Of a stretch of 64,000 bases of DNA, positions 61,471 through 64,000 are shown one piece after another. Under the pieces are notes generated by a model that saw only the letters and a program-made list of their open reading frames with translations, made no database searches and was not told where the DNA came from. The position numbers and the translations under genes were made by a program. Numbering within the stretch: the stretch's first letter is position 1; each line of letters begins with the position of its first letter. The DNA comes from Pontibacter pamirensis (GTDB taxonomy: Bacteria > Bacteroidota > Bacteroidia > Cytophagales > Hymenobacteraceae), in assembly GCF_010015475.1 (NCBI RefSeq), contig NZ_SSNI01000030.1:1-64000 (forward strand). The letters are read 5' to 3'.

Positions 61471-62130
61471 TTACCTGACCCAGTTGTCTACAATCAAACC
61501 AGAGAAAGCGAAGAAGTTGGTGAGGATATGCGCCATAGTTGGCGCGAGCACACGCTGCTGTTTGTAGGCTGTATAGCCCCAGAGGCAGCCCATGAAAAAG
61601 GCTCCGCCTACCAATGGCAGGAATCCACCCTGGTATGTGATGCCGTAAGCAGCATACACAGAAATGTGCCAGAGGCCGAAAAGGAGAGTTGGAAAAATAA
61701 ATGCCAGCCATAAGTGTTGCTTATAGCGGCTTATAAAAGCTCCACGCCAGTATAATTCCTCTACAAAGCCATTAACTAAAGCCGCAGCGACAAGTATAAA
61801 ATACAGCGTACTGTTGAGCTGAGAGTATGTTATCAGAAAAGCTGCAAAAAAAGCACCTACAGCCGGTACAAAGCAAAGGAACAGGAGTAAAACGTTCTGC
61901 CTGTTAAGTGGCGGCCATGTGTAGAGTTTCGCCATATTATTTCCTTTCAGTTGCACGCCATGCAGCAGGCAATACAACCAATAAATGCAGAAGCTGGCAA
62001 GGTAGCCAACTGTTTTACCTAAAAGCTGGGGCAGGAAAAAGAAGGCCGCAAAGGTGAGAGGCAAAATCAGGAAGCTAAAAAGAAACGGACTTTTGCTTCC
62101 CAGTATCTTCGGTTCAAGCATACGATACAT
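61471..62130 (-). CDS. CPBP intramembrane metalloprotease
   Basis: A 219-residue membrane protein with about six helices. The family motifs are present: 'EELYWRGAF' (EExxxR), 'FGLWHIS' (FxxxH) and 'HILTNFF' (HxxxN). Family members include Rce1-like proteases and bacteriocin immunity proteins. It starts 7 bases after the YdcF gene, so the two may be co-transcribed. Confidence 0.88.
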   Translation of the reverse strand: MYRMLEPKILGSKSPFLFSFLILPLTFAAFFFLPQLLGKTVGYLASFCIYWLYCLLHGVQLKGNNMAKLYTWPPLNRQNVLLLFLCFVPAVGAFFAAFLITYSQLNSTLYFILVAAALVNGFVEELYWRGAFISRYKQHLWLAFIFPTLLFGLWHISVYAAYGITYQGGFLPLVGGAFFMGCLWGYTAYKQQRVLAPTMAHILTNFFAFSGLIVDNWVR

Positions 62131-62136
62131 AGGGTT

Positions 62137-62937
62137 TCAAACACGAATATATTCAGGATACAGTGCTATCAATGCCTCATAAGCGGCCTCAACCTCTGCC
62201 GGAATTTCCACAGCCGTAATAAAGCCTTTCCCTTTGGGACCATAGCCGTTTTCGTTGTTCCAAAGCCTTGGAATTTCTCCCATTAGCAGAGAAAACAGCC
62301 TGTCTATCCCGCAGAATTCGCGGTGCGCCCCATCCATATAGGTTAATTCCCCCTCTTTCAACTTCAGCAACGGAACAAAAGCAGCGAAGCTGATAAACTG
62401 CACATCTGCATTTTTCTGTTGCTGCCATACTTTCTCAAAAGAGGCCTGGCTTCTGCGCTGCAGCACCGGGTCTTGCAGGAGTAGTATAGTTTGAGGTTTT
62501 CTCTGTAGCTTCTCCAGCACCTGATACGCTTCTGTGGCATTGCTGCCGCAGTTGGTGGACTGGTTTTCTACTATAATACTGCTTTCCTCTATGTCCCAGT
62601 GCTTCACAAAGATGTCCTTCAGCATGTCGGCCTCTGCTCTGCCTCCTGTCCATACATTCTTGTATACCGGATGCCGTTTTATGTTTTCTTCCAGAAACAT
62701 GGTGGAATGACCAATGCCGCCACAAATCATCAACTCTTTTGCCAAACCCTTCTGATAGGCTATTGCCGCCTGTTCTGCTACATTCAGGCTACTGTTGCCC
62801 AGCAGAATCAAGAGGTCGGCTTGTGGTATGCTATACTCTTTTTGAAGCGCTGCTTCCGTCAAACTGTCGATGTCCCTTTTCGCCAGGAAAGGGATGAGGG
62901 TGTTAAACAGAGAGAGGTGGTATTGCACTTTCTGCAT
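62137..62937 (-). CDS. YdcF-family protein (DUF218)
   Basis: A 266-residue protein, exactly the length of E. coli YdcF, with matching landmarks: 'LLILLGNSSLNV', 'GGIGHSTMFL', 'VENQSTNCGSNA', 'LLQDPVLQRRS', 'FSLLMGEIPRLWN' and 'GYGPKGKGFIT'. E. coli YdcF binds S-adenosylmethionine; its reaction is not known. No membrane segment is seen. Confidence 0.9.
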   Translation of the reverse strand: MQKVQYHLSLFNTLIPFLAKRDIDSLTEAALQKEYSIPQADLLILLGNSSLNVAEQAAIAYQKGLAKELMICGGIGHSTMFLEENIKRHPVYKNVWTGGRAEADMLKDIFVKHWDIEESSIIVENQSTNCGSNATEAYQVLEKLQRKPQTILLLQDPVLQRRSQASFEKVWQQQKNADVQFISFAAFVPLLKLKEGELTYMDGAHREFCGIDRLFSLLMGEIPRLWNNENGYGPKGKGFITAVEIPAEVEAAYEALIALYPEYIRV

Positions 62938-62964
62938 GGCAAAATATCAGCCTGAGTTTTAAAT

Positions 62965-63597
62965 CTATTCTTTACGAAGTACAAAGCAGCCAATCTTGTC
63001 GGGGTGGTCCTGCACTAAATCAGTGGACTGGCAGTGGCGAAGCATCCAAAGCACCAGCATGTCGCCGGCAGCGGCCAATGTAAAGAAAAGGCCGAAAAAG
63101 AATACCCAGGGATTCCCGAAAAACATACCAGTTACCGCAGGCAGGACTCCCATCACCACACCGGGCATCATGCCCCCGATGATATATTGCTTCAGGGGCA
63201 GCACTTCTTCACAGTGGCAATAAGGTGCAAGGGCTTTCCAGTGAATACCATACTTGATTGAACTGACGCCATTTTTACAAAAAGCAGCCCAGGTGAGGCC
63301 ATGCAGTAGTTCGTGCACCACTGCTCCAGGTATAAAAACGAGCATCATCAGGAACGGCAGGAACAGAATACGACCACCATATACCTTCACCAGGCCTTCT
63401 ATGGTTTCAGACGAAAATTGCTCCGGCCACAGCAGCACGTAAGGCACCAGGAGCACCAGCATGACGGGCAGGGCAAAAGCCAGTGCCTGCACGTTAGCTT
63501 CTGTAGCCGTAGTAGCAAGCTCTATTTTCCTGTAAGATTTTTCGGGCATGGCGACACCTGTCATCTGTCTATAGCTTTTACCTGCCTGAGCTGGCAC
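62965..63597 (-). CDS. DUF3267 zincin-like membrane protein
   Basis: A 210-residue membrane protein with four to five helices. 'VVHELLHGLTWAAFC' contains the HExxH zinc motif (HELLH) and 'CHCEEVLPLKQYIIGGMMPG' is the later family segment. DUF3267 proteins are predicted inner-membrane zinc peptidases, unproven. It abuts the HAD gene, whose start is outside the window. Confidence 0.82.
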   Translation of the reverse strand: MPAQAGKSYRQMTGVAMPEKSYRKIELATTATEANVQALAFALPVMLVLLVPYVLLWPEQFSSETIEGLVKVYGGRILFLPFLMMLVFIPGAVVHELLHGLTWAAFCKNGVSSIKYGIHWKALAPYCHCEEVLPLKQYIIGGMMPGVVMGVLPAVTGMFFGNPWVFFFGLFFTLAAAGDMLVLWMLRHCQSTDLVQDHPDKIGCFVLRKE

Positions 63598-64000
63598 TTA
63601 AAACAGTTTCCGGAGGTCAGCAAATGAATCGATGCTTTGTACATCAGCCGCCACTTCTCCGAAGCCATACCTTGCAAACACAAATGGCACCTCCGCAACC
63701 TGGCTCGCCTCGTAATCGCCTTTGGTATCGCCTATGTATATTGCATCCTTCAGGTTGTTGCGTTCGATAACAGCCTTGATGTTTTCTCCTTTGGGTCTGT
63801 TCTTGTCTCCGTAGCAGGCATGGTCGGTGAAGAAGTGCTGTAGCTGATGAAACTCCAGGAAATTATCAATATAGCCAACCTGGCAGTTGCTCACGATAAA
63901 GAGTTTGTAGTTTTCCTGTAACTGCTCCAATGTTTCCTTTAGCTGTGGGTATAACTCACCGCCCTTCTCCTTCAGTTTCTCCATCTGCAACTGGTCGCTC
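63598..64000 (-). CDS. HAD-family phosphatase, C-terminal part (cut by window end)
   Basis: The frame stays open to the window edge, so only the C-terminal part is seen. 'LFIVSNCQVGYIDNF' (motif II), 'NRPKGENIKAVI' (motif III Lys) and 'IYIGDTKGDYEAS' (motif IV Asp pair) identify a phosphoglycolate-phosphatase-like HAD enzyme. Motif I lies outside. Its stop is directly followed by the DUF3267 start region on the same strand. Confidence 0.85.
   Translation of the reverse strand, partial: SDQLQMEKLKEKGGELYPQLKETLEQLQENYKLFIVSNCQVGYIDNFLEFHQLQHFFTDHACYGDKNRPKGENIKAVIERNNLKDAIYIGDTKGDYEASQVAEVPFVFARYGFGEVAADVQSIDSFADLRKLF

Overview
The window looks like a chromosomal segment of a Cytophagales bacterium (Bacteroidota), most like Pontibacter/Hymenobacteraceae. 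The evidence is a SusC/SusD outer-membrane pair, a protein with a type IX secretion (T9SS) C-terminal sorting domain, a BlaI/M56 pair with TonB-C domains, Bacteroidota-style histidine kinases (HKs), and DUF547, NA37, Dabb and CPBP families. The genus is inference; no rRNA or tRNA gene was seen.

Layout. 1-117 is the end of an IS4-type transposase. 384-6241 is one operon: a MacB-like ABC ATPase, two FtsX/MacB permeases, an NtrC-type regulator and its HK. 6524-10039 holds small proteins, a TMEM220-like protein, a CopZ-like metallochaperone and a CopA copper ATPase. 10496-14264 is a multi-PAS HK and a lone receiver. 14782-28359 is ordinary chromosome: small exported proteins, DUF547, a hydrolase, a T9SS protein divergent from a HK/response-regulator pair, a lipoprotein, a beta-barrel, an NA37 nucleoid protein, a fatty acid hydroxylase and a Nudix hydrolase.

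28491-39574 is the most distinctive region. It is a minus-strand sugar cluster with a methyltransferase, three tandem CgeB-like glycosyltransferases, a GT4 glycosyltransferase, a Gfo/Idh/MocA dehydrogenase, a zinc-type alcohol dehydrogenase, a fusion of a cytoplasmic clan-A glycoside hydrolase with a nucleotide-sugar epimerase, and a second epimerase. It has no flippase, polymerase or exporter, so its product is probably a cytoplasmic glycoside or glycolipid head group, but the product is unknown.

39755-46552 holds an SDR, an acetyltransferase, a histidine phosphatase and an orphan SusCD pair. 47090-51646 is a BlaI repressor behind a palindromic operator, an M56 sensor peptidase gene broken by an in-frame TAG, and three more TonB-C-domain proteins, giving six TonB-C copies. 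51802-55729 holds SurE, a lipoprotein, DoxX and an M14 peptidase. 56081-57408 is an AT-rich defence-like patch: a HEPN (AbiU2-like) protein and a PIN toxin with a 54-residue antitoxin, the toxin-antitoxin pair being bracketed by 10-bp inverted repeats. 57621-64000 holds PhzF, Dabb, cupin, M19 dipeptidase, CPBP protease, YdcF, a DUF3267 zincin and a HAD phosphatase cut by the window end.

All family calls rest on reading motifs by eye. No database search was run.
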